A stretch of DNA of 36,586 nt from an uncultured bacterium (lineage in GTDB: Bacteria; Bacillota; Clostridia; Lachnospirales; Lachnospiraceae). Positions within the stretch are counted from its first letter, which is position 1, and each line of letters starts with the position of its first letter. A model generated the notes under the pieces. The model did not search any database. It was given only the letters and a program-made list of their open reading frames with translations, and was not told the DNA's origin. A program made the position numbers and the translations under genes. Of the stretch, positions 25,292 through 33,402 are shown piece after piece. The stretch lies in contig CAOKFN010000049.1 in the NCBI GenBank assembly GCA_948467735.1, forward strand, positions 1-36,586, given 5' to 3'.

Positions 25292-25606
25292 GCAAGGGTC
25301 AAGTATTTTGTTGTTTGCAGCAGGGTATTTGTTTATTATGGGTTTTTGTGCTTAATTTGTCCATGATATTTAGAAAACTGCCGGGAATAGAAAATTCAGG
25401 GCATTATTTCTTATCGGGCTGGAATATATCATAATTGCTATGGCGGTAGTTGTTTATATGGAAAGTTTCCTGTAGGAAAGACTGGAATTGGAAACGGCGG
25501 CAAAAGCCGCATATTAATTAATAATTATTTGCCCCAAATGTTCACAGATATTACAGGTTTGACCATTCATGATGATATACGGCATCGTCTATAGAAGATG
25601 ATTTTC

Positions 25607-25661
25607 GCGTCAGAGAAGCCGAGTCAGAGCCGCAAGGCCGTCAGCAGCTTGACGCTGGGCC
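25607..25661 (+). promoter_or_regulatory. Structured leader upstream of the secreted repeat protein
   Basis: GCGTCA (25607-25612) can pair with TGACGC (25650-25655). GCC-GCAA-GGC inside it forms a tetraloop hairpin. GGCC-gt-CAGC can alternatively pair with GCTG-GGCC (25655-25661), which excludes the first pairing. Mutually exclusive stems in a leader are typical of riboswitches. I could not match it to a named class; a c-di-GMP-I variant is one thing to test. Confidence 0.35.
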
Positions 25662-25723
25662 GGAAAAGTATTATGATAGTAGATATCTTTAGAAAAATAA
25701 GGAGCGAAAGGAAAAAGAAGGCA

Positions 25724-27871
25724 ATGACTGAAACTTTCAGGAAAAAACTGACAAAGGCGGCAAAAAAGGGCAGGCGGATCGTCATCGCTGCGGCCGCAGG
25801 GGCGACAGCGCTTGGCAGCGTCGGTTATACGCAGGCGGCGGGCATCGAAGCTGTATTTGACGAACATTACTATGCGGATAAGTACCCGGACCTTAAGGCG
25901 GCCTTTGGCTATGACAGGGCGGCTCTGTTGCAGCATTTCAAGAAGTACGGGCTCTCAGAGGGCAGGGGAATGAATGGGATGATAGACATAGTCAAATACC
26001 GGGAGAAATATCAGGACCTCCAAGCAGCGTTTGGGGACGACTGGGATGCCTATGTGGAGCATTATCTTGCCTATGGAGCCTATGAGCACAGAGACAATGG
26101 CACCGGTTTTGACCCTGTGGATTATCTTAACAGGTACGGCGAACTGCAGGCGGCCTTTGGCAGCAATGTATTGGCGGCTTACAAGCATTACGAGGAATAT
26201 GGGAAGCAGGAAGGCAGGGATGGCAGAAGCGAGTCCATGGTGTCGGCTGAGGAAGAGGCGGAGACTGCGGAGGATGAAGGCTCTGCAGGATCCGGTGAGG
26301 AGGAAGGCTCCACAGGATCCGGGGAGGAATCCAAAGAGCCGGAAAAGGAAAGCTTTGAGATTCGCAGCGTGGAGGTTATGGGCAGCGGCCGCATCAGGGT
26401 TACTTTGAATCAGAAGACCGAGCAGCCCCTTGGGCTGGAGGCGTTCAGCATCATATGTAACAGCGGCGGTTCCGATATGACGATTCTGTCCGTGTCCACA
26501 AAGGATCATATGGTTTATGATTTGGCGACTGCCTATTACAAAGATCAGGAATACGATATCCAGATCACCCTTGCCGACGGCACGGCAATCTCAAAGGTAT
26601 TTGCGTATAGGACGGACTGTGCGCAGATTTCCGGCATTAACGCTGTCCGCACGGGCGCCGGCGAGGCGAGGATTACGTACAATTCAGACGAGCCGGGCTA
26701 TTTTTACTATATGTTAAGAGCGGACGGGAAGGCTTCGGCGCGGGCGGCTTCCGTAGCGGAATTGGCTGAAATAACGGAAGAGGACCTCATAAGGGACGGC
26801 GTAAAGACGGAGATGAAACAGCATGAGAATGTTTTCGACATTACCGGGCTCAGCGAGGGTATGTCATATACCATGTATTATGCTGCTGTCAATATGGAGG
26901 GAAAGGCGACGCTGGTAAACAGCCTTTCTATCGGCGGAGAGGTTTATGAGGAGAAGACGACCGCAATCAAAGGGGCCGAGGCATTCGCTGAGAAGCAGGA
27001 AAACGGCGAATTTCTTTATGGTTTTGAGATAGAGCTGGAGAACGCCGTCTCGGGAGGCCTAACTCTGGAGCAGTTTGACATAAGCTGTCCGCTGAACAAG
27101 ACAACGCTTGGAGAGGTCAGGACTTCCGACAATAGGATTTACCGTGTGTATATGCAGAGAGGCAGCGTACCGAAGGGCAATAATACGTATACGATTTTGA
27201 TTAACTTAAAAGATGGTACGCAGTTAAAGGGTACATGCTATCTTGACCTTCAGGCGCCCATGGTGAATGCGAGGAGCATCGAGTGGAAAGATGGGGATAC
27301 GATTGAGGTGGTTGTCAACTCGGATGAAGCAGGAACGCTTTATTATGCGGTTCTGGACGAGGTAGAGGGTGAGGGGACGATCACTGCCAAGGATCCCGCG
27401 CAGATTTATGCCAATGGTACGACCAGCGAGATAGGATATGGCTTGAATTATATAACGGTCAAGGGCGTAAAAGAGGGGCAATGGTTCTGCTATGCGTCGG
27501 AGGATGCAAAGGGCAACAGGGAGGAGTTCTACAGCTATAAGCAGATTCCCGAATATACCGCTCCGGCTCCGGATGAGACGTCGCAGCCAAAGATTACGGG
27601 CGTAACGGTTCTTCGGGCTTCCGGCGGCGCAAAGCTCAAGGTGGTGTTCAACCAGACGATAAATGGGCTTTACGACAATAGCATGACCCAGATCAGCGGG
27701 ATTGACAAAAAGCTGGGATTTTCAACGGAATATGGCTCCGAGGGAGATCTGGAGGAGAATGTGCTGACTCTTACGGTGATGGATCCGTCGATTTCCATAC
27801 CCGCGGGCAGCCATACCCTGACGATTGTATTGTATGAGGGAAAAACATTGACGTTTGATTTTACGGTGTAA
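25724..27871 (+). CDS. Secreted surface protein with YYADKYPDL-type repeats and beta-sandwich domains
   Basis: This protein of about 715 residues has a basic start and hydrophobic signal segment (about 19-34), with a likely cleavage after TQA. Three aromatic repeats follow at about 45-82, 87-123 and 129-165, each with a Y-x4-Y-x-x-L-x-AAFG core and a final HY-x2-YG-x3-xR. A Glu/Ser/Gly-rich linker spans about 170-208, then several Ig- or fibronectin-like beta domains run to the end. There is no LPXTG or transmembrane anchor. The ATG at 25724 gives the cleanest signal peptide; starts at 25673 or 25598 are possible. Such repeats occur in extracellular proteins of Lachnospiraceae. A surface-binding role is inferred. 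Confidence 0.78.
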   Translation: MTETFRKKLTKAAKKGRRIVIAAAAGATALGSVGYTQAAGIEAVFDEHYYADKYPDLKAAFGYDRAALLQHFKKYGLSEGRGMNGMIDIVKYREKYQDLQAAFGDDWDAYVEHYLAYGAYEHRDNGTGFDPVDYLNRYGELQAAFGSNVLAAYKHYEEYGKQEGRDGRSESMVSAEEEAETAEDEGSAGSGEEEGSTGSGEESKEPEKESFEIRSVEVMGSGRIRVTLNQKTEQPLGLEAFSIICNSGGSDMTILSVSTKDHMVYDLATAYYKDQEYDIQITLADGTAISKVFAYRTDCAQISGINAVRTGAGEARITYNSDEPGYFYYMLRADGKASARAASVAELAEITEEDLIRDGVKTEMKQHENVFDITGLSEGMSYTMYYAAVNMEGKATLVNSLSIGGEVYEEKTTAIKGAEAFAEKQENGEFLYGFEIELENAVSGGLTLEQFDISCPLNKTTLGEVRTSDNRIYRVYMQRGSVPKGNNTYTILINLKDGTQLKGTCYLDLQAPMVNARSIEWKDGDTIEVVVNSDEAGTLYYAVLDEVEGEGTITAKDPAQIYANGTTSEIGYGLNYITVKGVKEGQWFCYASEDAKGNREEFYSYKQIPEYTAPAPDETSQPKITGVTVLRASGGAKLKVVFNQTINGLYDNSMTQISGIDKKLGFSTEYGSEGDLEENVLTLTVMDPSISIPAGSHTLTIVLYEGKTLTFDFTV

Positions 27872-27884
27872 ATGTGCCGGACGT

Positions 27885-27927
27885 ACATGGGGCAGGTTTA
27901 GCCTGCAGCTAAGGGGCTGCCCCATGT
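27885..27927 (+). terminator. Long hairpin after the secreted protein gene
   Basis: ACATGGGGCAG (27885-27895) pairs perfectly with CTGCCCCATGT (27917-27927). An inner stem TTAGC/GCTAA sits in the loop. No T-run follows, so it may be a transcript-end stem rather than a classic terminator. It starts 13 bp after the stop codon. Confidence 0.6.
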
Positions 27928-28103
27928 CAAAGCTGGCGAGAGTGGATTTGAGAGGCTTTGATTCGGGATTGCACTAGACAGTCAAAGGGTCGGATAGGGG
28001 AAGTTATTTCCTTTCAAAATTCCTTTGAAATGCCGTATCCTGTATCAAAGCCTTCATGAAACAGACCCTTTTGAAATAAATGTGCGCAGAAGGCAGTTTA
28101 TCC

Positions 28104-28290
28104 TTGCACTGAGATTTGGCTTCTGGAAAACTTATTTATAAAATTTACAGATTTGACACTGTTTGTTCCATTCTGCGGCCGAGATTATGGCTTCTGAAAT
28201 AATTTATAAAATTAACTGACTTGACACTGTTTGTTCCATTCTGCGGCTGAGATTTGGCGGCTGAAAAACTTATTTATAAAATTCTACAGG
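28104..28290 (-). repeat. 68-bp tandem repeat overlapping a gene's 3' end
   Basis: Units begin at about 28104, 28172 and 28240, each with GAGATTTGGC, TTATTTATAAAATT, TTGACACTGTTTGTTCCA and TCTGCGG. The third unit runs into the last codons of the minus-strand gene ending at 28270. Read on the minus strand, a unit holds the gene's last few codons, its stop and about 45 bp downstream. The remaining gap 27928-28103 has no supported gene. Confidence 0.8.
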
Positions 28291-28671
28291 GTGATATTTT
28301 TCCACATCTTTCACTTGGGAAGTATGGTAGAATTCACGGAAAATATCTCCGCATTCTATTTCGGAACAGGTTTTTTCCACAAGCCTTGTATTGGTCCCTT
28401 CTTCGATTCCAAGCTGCACAGTGATTCCGTCCTTTATCTGAGCTGCCTGTACAAAGCGGACGCCGCTGCGGGCGTCGGCTGTGGTCAGGACTACGAATTC
28501 ATCTTCATCCTCGAACATGTTCCAAAGGCATTCCGCCACCAGCTCCCAAGAAGGACTCATTTCCTCGATTTCCTGAGTCCTCACGGTTCGGTCAGCCGGA
28601 CAGATTGTCTTCTGAAACGTGATATCGGTGGTGGTTTCTCTGTTTGTTTCTGTGGTTGTTTTCTGGTTCAT
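28270..28671 (-). CDS. Small acidic protein of unknown function
   Basis: This protein of about 133 residues starts with a Thr/Glu-rich tail (MNQKTTTETNRETTTD), then a compact domain with SPSWELVAECLWNMF and DEFVVLTTADARSGVRFVQ, ending HPVEFYK. No signal peptide, membrane helix or catalytic motif is visible. The AGGAGG site (28678-28683) lies six bases before the second ATG at 28671 and only three before the ATG at 28674, so 28671 is preferred. The stop lies inside a 68-bp tandem repeat. It follows the MATE gene on the same strand after about 87 bp and might share its transcript. I do not recognise the family. Confidence 0.7.
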   Translation of the reverse strand: MNQKTTTETNRETTTDITFQKTICPADRTVRTQEIEEMSPSWELVAECLWNMFEDEDEFVVLTTADARSGVRFVQAAQIKDGITVQLGIEEGTNTRLVEKTCSEIECGDIFREFYHTSQVKDVEKYHPVEFYK

Positions 28672-28757
28672 CATATGCCTCCTTATGAAGTCAAGTGTTT
28701 TTTAAAATAAAGGATTTTTGTGCTGCCCTTCGTGTGCCGGGAAAATAAAATGCTTTT

Positions 28758-30179
28758 TTACTGCACAGCTTCCGCTTTCTCCGTGGCAAGCGCCTTTTTC
28801 TTCCACCTGCCCAGCCGATAGAAGATAAAAGTAATCAAAGCGCCCAGCACCCATGAGCAGAGCAGGGAAATCCACAGGCTCTCATACCGCCCTTGGGGCA
28901 GCTCCGGGGTTCTGGTGAAATATGCCAGCCCGTAAGCCAAGGGAACCCGCACCGCTACAGTGGTGAGCAGGGATATCCACATGGGAGTCACGGTGTCTCC
29001 GGCCCCGCGCATGACGCCGGACAAGCTCTGAGTTACGGCCATGGCAATATAGCCCGCCGCCAGAATTTTCATCATATTGGCGCTCAATCGGGCCAGCTCC
29101 GCGGTGTTGGTGAAAATACCCATAAGCAGCGGGCCGAAGAGCAGAATCAGTCCTGTAATGACCGCCGAGGTGGCGGCGGCAATCAGCGTGCCCTGCTTTG
29201 CGCCTTGTTTTACACGTTCATACTCTTTTGCGCCCACATTCTGTCCCGCGTAGGTGGTCATGGCGGTGCCGAAGGAAAAGTTCGGCATCATGGCGAAGCC
29301 GTCCACCCTCATGATAATGACATTTGCGGCGATAATCATCTCTCCGAAGCTGTTGGTCAGGGACTGCACCACCACCATGGCCAGAGAAAAGACTGCCTGC
29401 GTCAGACCGGAGGGCAGGCCCAGCCGGATGACGGTCAGGACGTTCGTCCTATCCGGTTTGAGATATTGGGGCTTCAAGTCGAAGAATTCCGTCATTTTCC
29501 GCAGCTTTATCAGACAGAGCACGGCGGAAATCAGCTGGGCGATGACCGTTGCCAGCGCCACCCCGGACACGCCCATGTGCAATCCCGCCACAAACCATAC
29601 GTCCAGAACGATATTGATAATCGTGGCTATCAGCAGGTATACCAGCGCCGACAGGGAATCGCCCAGTCCCCGGAGGATTCCGCAGAGGATGTTATAATAA
29701 GCCAGCCCGGCAATTCCCCATAAAAGGATCATCAAATAGGAGGTACACCAGTCGATAATGCTTTCCGGCGTGTCCAGCATCGCCAGCGCGGGGCGGATGG
29801 CCAGAGTGCCCGCAATCATCAGGAGGACGGAGGCGATGGCTGTCAAGGTGATGGTGCTTCCGATGGTTTTGGACAGATTTTCCCTGTCATGGGAGCCGTA
29901 ATATTGGGAGACCATGATGCCCGCGCCCATGGAGATGCCAACAAACAGCACCAGCAGCAGATTGAAGATGGGGCTGGCGCTGCCCACTGCCGCCAGAGCG
30001 TTGTCGCCCTCGTATTTTCCCACCACGATGCTGTCCACGGTGTTGTATAACTGCTGGGCGATGTTGCCGATTAACATGGGGATGGTAAAGGTCACGATTT
30101 TTTTCCAAGGAACCCCTTGGGTCATATCTACCTGCCCGAACAGGCGGGTTACTTTTTCCAGCGTCTCTTTCGCTAACAT
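28758..30179 (-). CDS. MATE-family multidrug/Na+ antiporter
   Basis: This 473-residue inner-membrane exporter has twelve likely helices in two six-helix halves. The N-terminal half opens IPMLIGNIAQQLYNTVDSIVVGKY and contains GISMGAGIMVSQYYG, both typical of MATE transporters of the DinF/NorM group. The second half has LPSGLTQAVFSLAMVVVQ and GQNVGAKEYERVKQG. The ATG at 30179 is preferred over the GTG at 30185, which sits only three bases after AGAGG. A TTGTAT-17-TAAAAT promoter precedes it on the minus strand. It is divergent from the lantibiotic-resistance operon. Substrates of MATE proteins cannot be read from sequence; drugs or metabolites are likely. Confidence 0.93.
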   Translation of the reverse strand: MLAKETLEKVTRLFGQVDMTQGVPWKKIVTFTIPMLIGNIAQQLYNTVDSIVVGKYEGDNALAAVGSASPIFNLLLVLFVGISMGAGIMVSQYYGSHDRENLSKTIGSTITLTAIASVLLMIAGTLAIRPALAMLDTPESIIDWCTSYLMILLWGIAGLAYYNILCGILRGLGDSLSALVYLLIATIINIVLDVWFVAGLHMGVSGVALATVIAQLISAVLCLIKLRKMTEFFDLKPQYLKPDRTNVLTVIRLGLPSGLTQAVFSLAMVVVQSLTNSFGEMIIAANVIIMRVDGFAMMPNFSFGTAMTTYAGQNVGAKEYERVKQGAKQGTLIAAATSAVITGLILLFGPLLMGIFTNTAELARLSANMMKILAAGYIAMAVTQSLSGVMRGAGDTVTPMWISLLTTVAVRVPLAYGLAYFTRTPELPQGRYESLWISLLCSWVLGALITFIFYRLGRWKKKALATEKAEAVQ

Positions 30180-30211
30180 ATGCACTTACCTCTTTATCAT
30201 GTAATAAACCT

Positions 30212-30240
30212 ATTTTAGAAGATTATTTTTAAATATACAA
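30212..30240 (-). promoter_or_regulatory. Promoter for the MATE gene
   Basis: On the minus strand, TTGTAT (30240-30235) and TAAAAT (30217-30212) are spaced by 17 bp, about 33 bp before the MATE start. The 348-bp divergent gap 30186-30533 otherwise shows no gene. The plus-strand operon's promoter could not be fixed by eye. Confidence 0.6.
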
Positions 30241-30533
30241 GCTCTTTTTTGTGGAGTGTGTTTTAAATATGTTTCAAAACCTGCGGGCTGTGTTTGGAAA
30301 CAGGCGGTTCAGTTCTATGCGCAGAAAAATAATCCTTGAGGGCGGAAAAATTTGGATAAATTCAATATCTTTATGGAATCTTCAAAAATCCCTGTTATCC
30401 TTTCCTTAAAACCAAACAGCGGATAAGACCTGCAGGCCGGCCTCCGCGGCAATTTTCCCAGAGACCCGCAGAAGGCAGGGGGAGGGAACCCAAATGGCAG
30501 GGGCATACGCTGAAAAGAAAGGATGATAACCAT

Positions 30534-31241
30534 ATGGAGCTGATTTTAAAAACCACCAATCTATGTAAAAATTTCAAGGGACAGGCGGCAGTGCGCAATG
30601 TGTCCCTGAGCATTGAGAAGAATTCCGTGTACGGCCTATTGGGGCCCAACGGCGCGGGCAAATCCACAATCTTGAAGATGATTACGGGCATCATGCAGCC
30701 GGATTCCGGTTCCATTGAATTCGACGGACATCCATGGAGCCGCAGGGATTTAAACGAAATCGGAGCATTGATAGAAAGGCCGCCGCTGTATGAGAACCTG
30801 ACGGCGGAGGAAAATCTGGAGGTCAGGAGGACAATGCTTGGGCTGCCCAAATCCCATATCAAAGAGGTTCTGGAAATAACTGCCCTCACGGACACCGGAA
30901 AGAAAAAAGCAGGCCAGTTTTCGCTGGGGATGAAACAGCGGCTTGGAATTGCGCTGGCGCTGTTGAATCATCCCAAGCTGCTGATTCTGGACGAACCTGT
31001 GAACGGCCTGGACCCTTTGGGAATTCAGGAATTGAGGCGGCTGATTCGGTCTTTTCCGGAGCAGGGCGTCACCGTCATATTGTCCAGCCATATGTTAAGC
31101 GAAGCGGCGTTGACTGCCAGCCATATCGGCATTATTGCGGGGGGCGTTCTGGGATACTGCGGCAGAATCCACCCGGAAGATGATTTGGAAAAGTTATTTA
31201 TGCAGGTTGTGAGCGGGGAGAGGGAGGAGATTTTATGCTGA
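30534..31241 (+). CDS. Lantibiotic/bacitracin-protection ABC transporter ATPase (LanF/CprA-like)
   Basis: This 235-residue ATPase powers removal of lantibiotics or similar peptides from the membrane. Walker A is GPNGAGKST (37-45), the signature is SLGMKQRL (130-137), and Walker B is LLILDEP with E154. The Q-loop position holds a glutamate (E81, in LIERPPLYENL), the E-loop that distinguishes lantibiotic-immunity LanF ATPases from ordinary ABC proteins. AAAGGATG precedes the ATG. The 3' end overlaps the first permease by 7 bp. With two permeases and a two-component system it matches the CprABC-CprRK and NukFEG layouts. No lantibiotic precursor gene is seen, so this is resistance rather than producer immunity. 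Confidence 0.9.
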   Translation: MELILKTTNLCKNFKGQAAVRNVSLSIEKNSVYGLLGPNGAGKSTILKMITGIMQPDSGSIEFDGHPWSRRDLNEIGALIERPPLYENLTAEENLEVRRTMLGLPKSHIKEVLEITALTDTGKKKAGQFSLGMKQRLGIALALLNHPKLLILDEPVNGLDPLGIQELRRLIRSFPEQGVTVILSSHMLSEAALTASHIGIIAGGVLGYCGRIHPEDDLEKLFMQVVSGEREEILC

Positions 31242-31969
31242 ACATGATAAAAGCGGAATATTTGAAATCACGCCATACTTTTGCGGCGCTTCTGCCAGTC
31301 ATTGCGCCGGTTCTTACGTTAATGCTGGTTCTTCTTTTGATGGGAGGCGGGGGGAATTTACTGCCTGCGGGCGCGTGGAACTGGTGGTATACCCTGCTGC
31401 TTCCGGGAATGCTGGCCATGATTTGTGTCCTTGGCATGAAGAAGGATAAGAAAATGGATTATTTTAACCTGCTTGTCCTTCCGGTGCCCATGGGCAGATG
31501 CATGGCGGGCAGGATAATTTATTGTTCTATGGGGCTGTTATGGGCGAACCTGATTATGTTTATGGGAGCTTGGGTGGGCGGGGCGCTGTTTGGTTCCACG
31601 ATTTCGGCAGCGGAGGGGTTCTGCGGGTTCCTTTTATTGAGCATTGTATTTCTGTGGGAGATTCCTTTGTATCTTTTGCTAAGCGCCCGTTTTGGCATGT
31701 CTGCCGCCCTGTTTTCGTCCATGGCGTTATCTCTTGGGGGCGTCGTCGGGGCGGACGGAAGCTTTTGGTGGGTGTGTCCGTCGGCTGTTCCGGCCCGTCT
31801 GATGTGCCCTGTATTGGGCATACTGCCCAATGGTTTATTGGTTCCGGCGGAGAGCGGGTTATGGAACGGGAATGTGATTCTGCCCGGCGTGCTGGTCTCC
31901 TTGGCATGGTTTGTTATCATGAGCGGCATTGCAGTCGCTTGGTTTGATAGAAGGGCGGTGAAGGGATAA
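31235..31969 (+). CDS. Lantibiotic-protection ABC permease, MutE/EpiE-like
   Basis: This 244-residue permease has about six membrane segments (about 18-38, 48-66, 90-115, 125-150, 155-180 and 215-238). It opens MLNMIKAEYLKSRHTF, typical of LanE/LanG permeases. The gene starts inside the ATPase gene (7-bp overlap) and ends one base before the next permease begins, so all three are coupled. The pair presumably forms the heterodimeric channel that the ATPase drives. No signal peptide or catalytic motif is present. Assignment rests on order and topology more than on a single motif. Confidence 0.82.
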   Translation: MLNMIKAEYLKSRHTFAALLPVIAPVLTLMLVLLLMGGGGNLLPAGAWNWWYTLLLPGMLAMICVLGMKKDKKMDYFNLLVLPVPMGRCMAGRIIYCSMGLLWANLIMFMGAWVGGALFGSTISAAEGFCGFLLLSIVFLWEIPLYLLLSARFGMSAALFSSMALSLGGVVGADGSFWWVCPSAVPARLMCPVLGILPNGLLVPAESGLWNGNVILPGVLVSLAWFVIMSGIAVAWFDRRAVKG

Positions 31970-31970
31970 C

Positions 31971-32714
31971 ATGTTTCTGCGGTATTTAAGGGCTGATTAT
32001 CAGAAGACAAAGCGTTTGTCCATTCGCATGGCGCACATAGCCGTCGCCATAGGAACAGCGGCGGTATTTCTGGCCTATTACGCCATATCGCCTTGGGATG
32101 CCTATACAAAGACGGAGGCGTATTATCAAGTATTGGGAATTGGATTTCCGTTTTTGATAGGGGTATTCTGCGCTGTTGGGGCGGAACAGGAATTATCCGC
32201 GGGCGCATTTTGGAATATGCTGTCCGCTCCCAAACGTGCCGTTGCATTTTCCAGCAAATGGATTATACTGGTATTGTTTGGATCGGCGGCCGTCTGGCTG
32301 GCGTCGGTTGTATTTGGGACAGGGTATCGTTTCCTTTTGAAAGAGCAGGCTGTAAAATTTTCCATATATTGGGCGGCGGCATTTGTGATGGCGGGCAGCA
32401 GTATCTTTTTGTATATTCTGCACCTGTTTCTGGCGCTTCGCTTTGACAAAGGGGTGACAATCGGCTTGGGGATTGTGGAGAGTTTATTGTCGGGCCTGCT
32501 TTTGACCGGAATGGGGGACGGCATTTGGATGTATGTACCTGCCGCATGGGCGTCAAGATTCTGTACCATGCTTTTGCGGCGGTCCGGCGGGTATGATATG
32601 GGCATTGGGGCGTGGGATGCGGCGGTCTGCATATGTGTGGTTATGACTCTGGCGGGAGGAGCGGCCTTTGGAGCATGGGCCTGCCGCTGGGACGGGATAA
32701 AAAAGAATGAGTGA
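31971..32714 (+). CDS. Lantibiotic-protection ABC permease, MutG-like
   Basis: This 247-residue permease is the second membrane subunit, starting one base after the first. It begins MFLRYLRADYQKTKRLSIRM and has about six hydrophobic segments. The ELSAGAFWNMLSAPKR loop near residues 69-84 is typical of the MutG/CprC group. The stop overlaps the response-regulator start by 8 bp, tying transport and regulation into one message. It is probably paired with the MutE-like subunit. Which of the two is nearer CprB or CprC cannot be decided by eye. Confidence 0.82.
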   Translation: MFLRYLRADYQKTKRLSIRMAHIAVAIGTAAVFLAYYAISPWDAYTKTEAYYQVLGIGFPFLIGVFCAVGAEQELSAGAFWNMLSAPKRAVAFSSKWIILVLFGSAAVWLASVVFGTGYRFLLKEQAVKFSIYWAAAFVMAGSSIFLYILHLFLALRFDKGVTIGLGIVESLLSGLLLTGMGDGIWMYVPAAWASRFCTMLLRRSGGYDMGIGAWDAAVCICVVMTLAGGAAFGAWACRWDGIKKNE

Positions 32715-33402
32715 TGAAAGAGTGAGGGGGGTGGCGGCATTGGCCAACATTTTAGCGGTGGATGACGAGCCGGATATTTTAAGGATGATACAGAAAATCC
32801 TGCGCGGGGACGGGCATCAGGTGGAAGTGATTTCGGACCCTTTGGCATTGGATACAATGAAGCTGGAGCTTTTTGACTTGATTCTGCTGGATGTGATGAT
32901 GCCGCGGACAGACGGATTTGCGCTGTGCGGGCAGATCCGGGGCCGCGTGGACTGTCCGATTGTATTTCTTACGGCGAAAGCGGACGAAAACAGTCTGGTA
33001 TATGGATTGGGGGCTGGGGCGGACGATTATATCTGCAAGCCCTTTGGAGCCATGGAGCTTCGGGCAAGGATAAACGCGCATCTGCGCCGGGAACATCGGG
33101 AGCATTTTGTCAGGCTTTCCTTCGGAAATGTGGAATTTCATCTCTCGGCGAAAAAGCTGCTGGCAGGTCAGGAGGAGGTTCCGCTGACCAAAGGGGAATA
33201 TCAGATATGCGAATTTCTGGCCCGCAATCGGGGGCAGGTGTTTTCCAGAGAGCAGATTTATGAAAAGGTTTTTGGCTATGAGGGCGGGAGCAGTGATAAC
33301 ACGATTGCGACGCATATAAAAAATATCCGGATGAAACTGGAACAGTTTGGATGTTCGCCCATCAAAACGGTCTGGGGGATTGGGTACAAATGGGAAGGAT
33401 AA
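32707..33402 (+). CDS. OmpR-family response regulator of the resistance operon
   Basis: This protein of about 231 residues has an N-terminal receiver domain with acidic D19-D20, phosphorylation site D62 (LLDVMMP), a T in FLTAKAD and a lysine in CKPFG. A C-terminal winged helix ends KTVWGIGYKWEG and would bind DNA. It probably activates the ABC genes just upstream. The ATG at 32707 overlaps the permease stop by 8 bp. A TTG at 32740 would give the compact start MANILAVDDEP that most family members have, with GAGGGGGGTGG before it, and may be the true start. The kinase gene starts 10 bases before this gene's stop codon. Confidence 0.92.
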   Translation: MSDERVRGVAALANILAVDDEPDILRMIQKILRGDGHQVEVISDPLALDTMKLELFDLILLDVMMPRTDGFALCGQIRGRVDCPIVFLTAKADENSLVYGLGAGADDYICKPFGAMELRARINAHLRREHREHFVRLSFGNVEFHLSAKKLLAGQEEVPLTKGEYQICEFLARNRGQVFSREQIYEKVFGYEGGSSDNTIATHIKNIRMKLEQFGCSPIKTVWGIGYKWEG

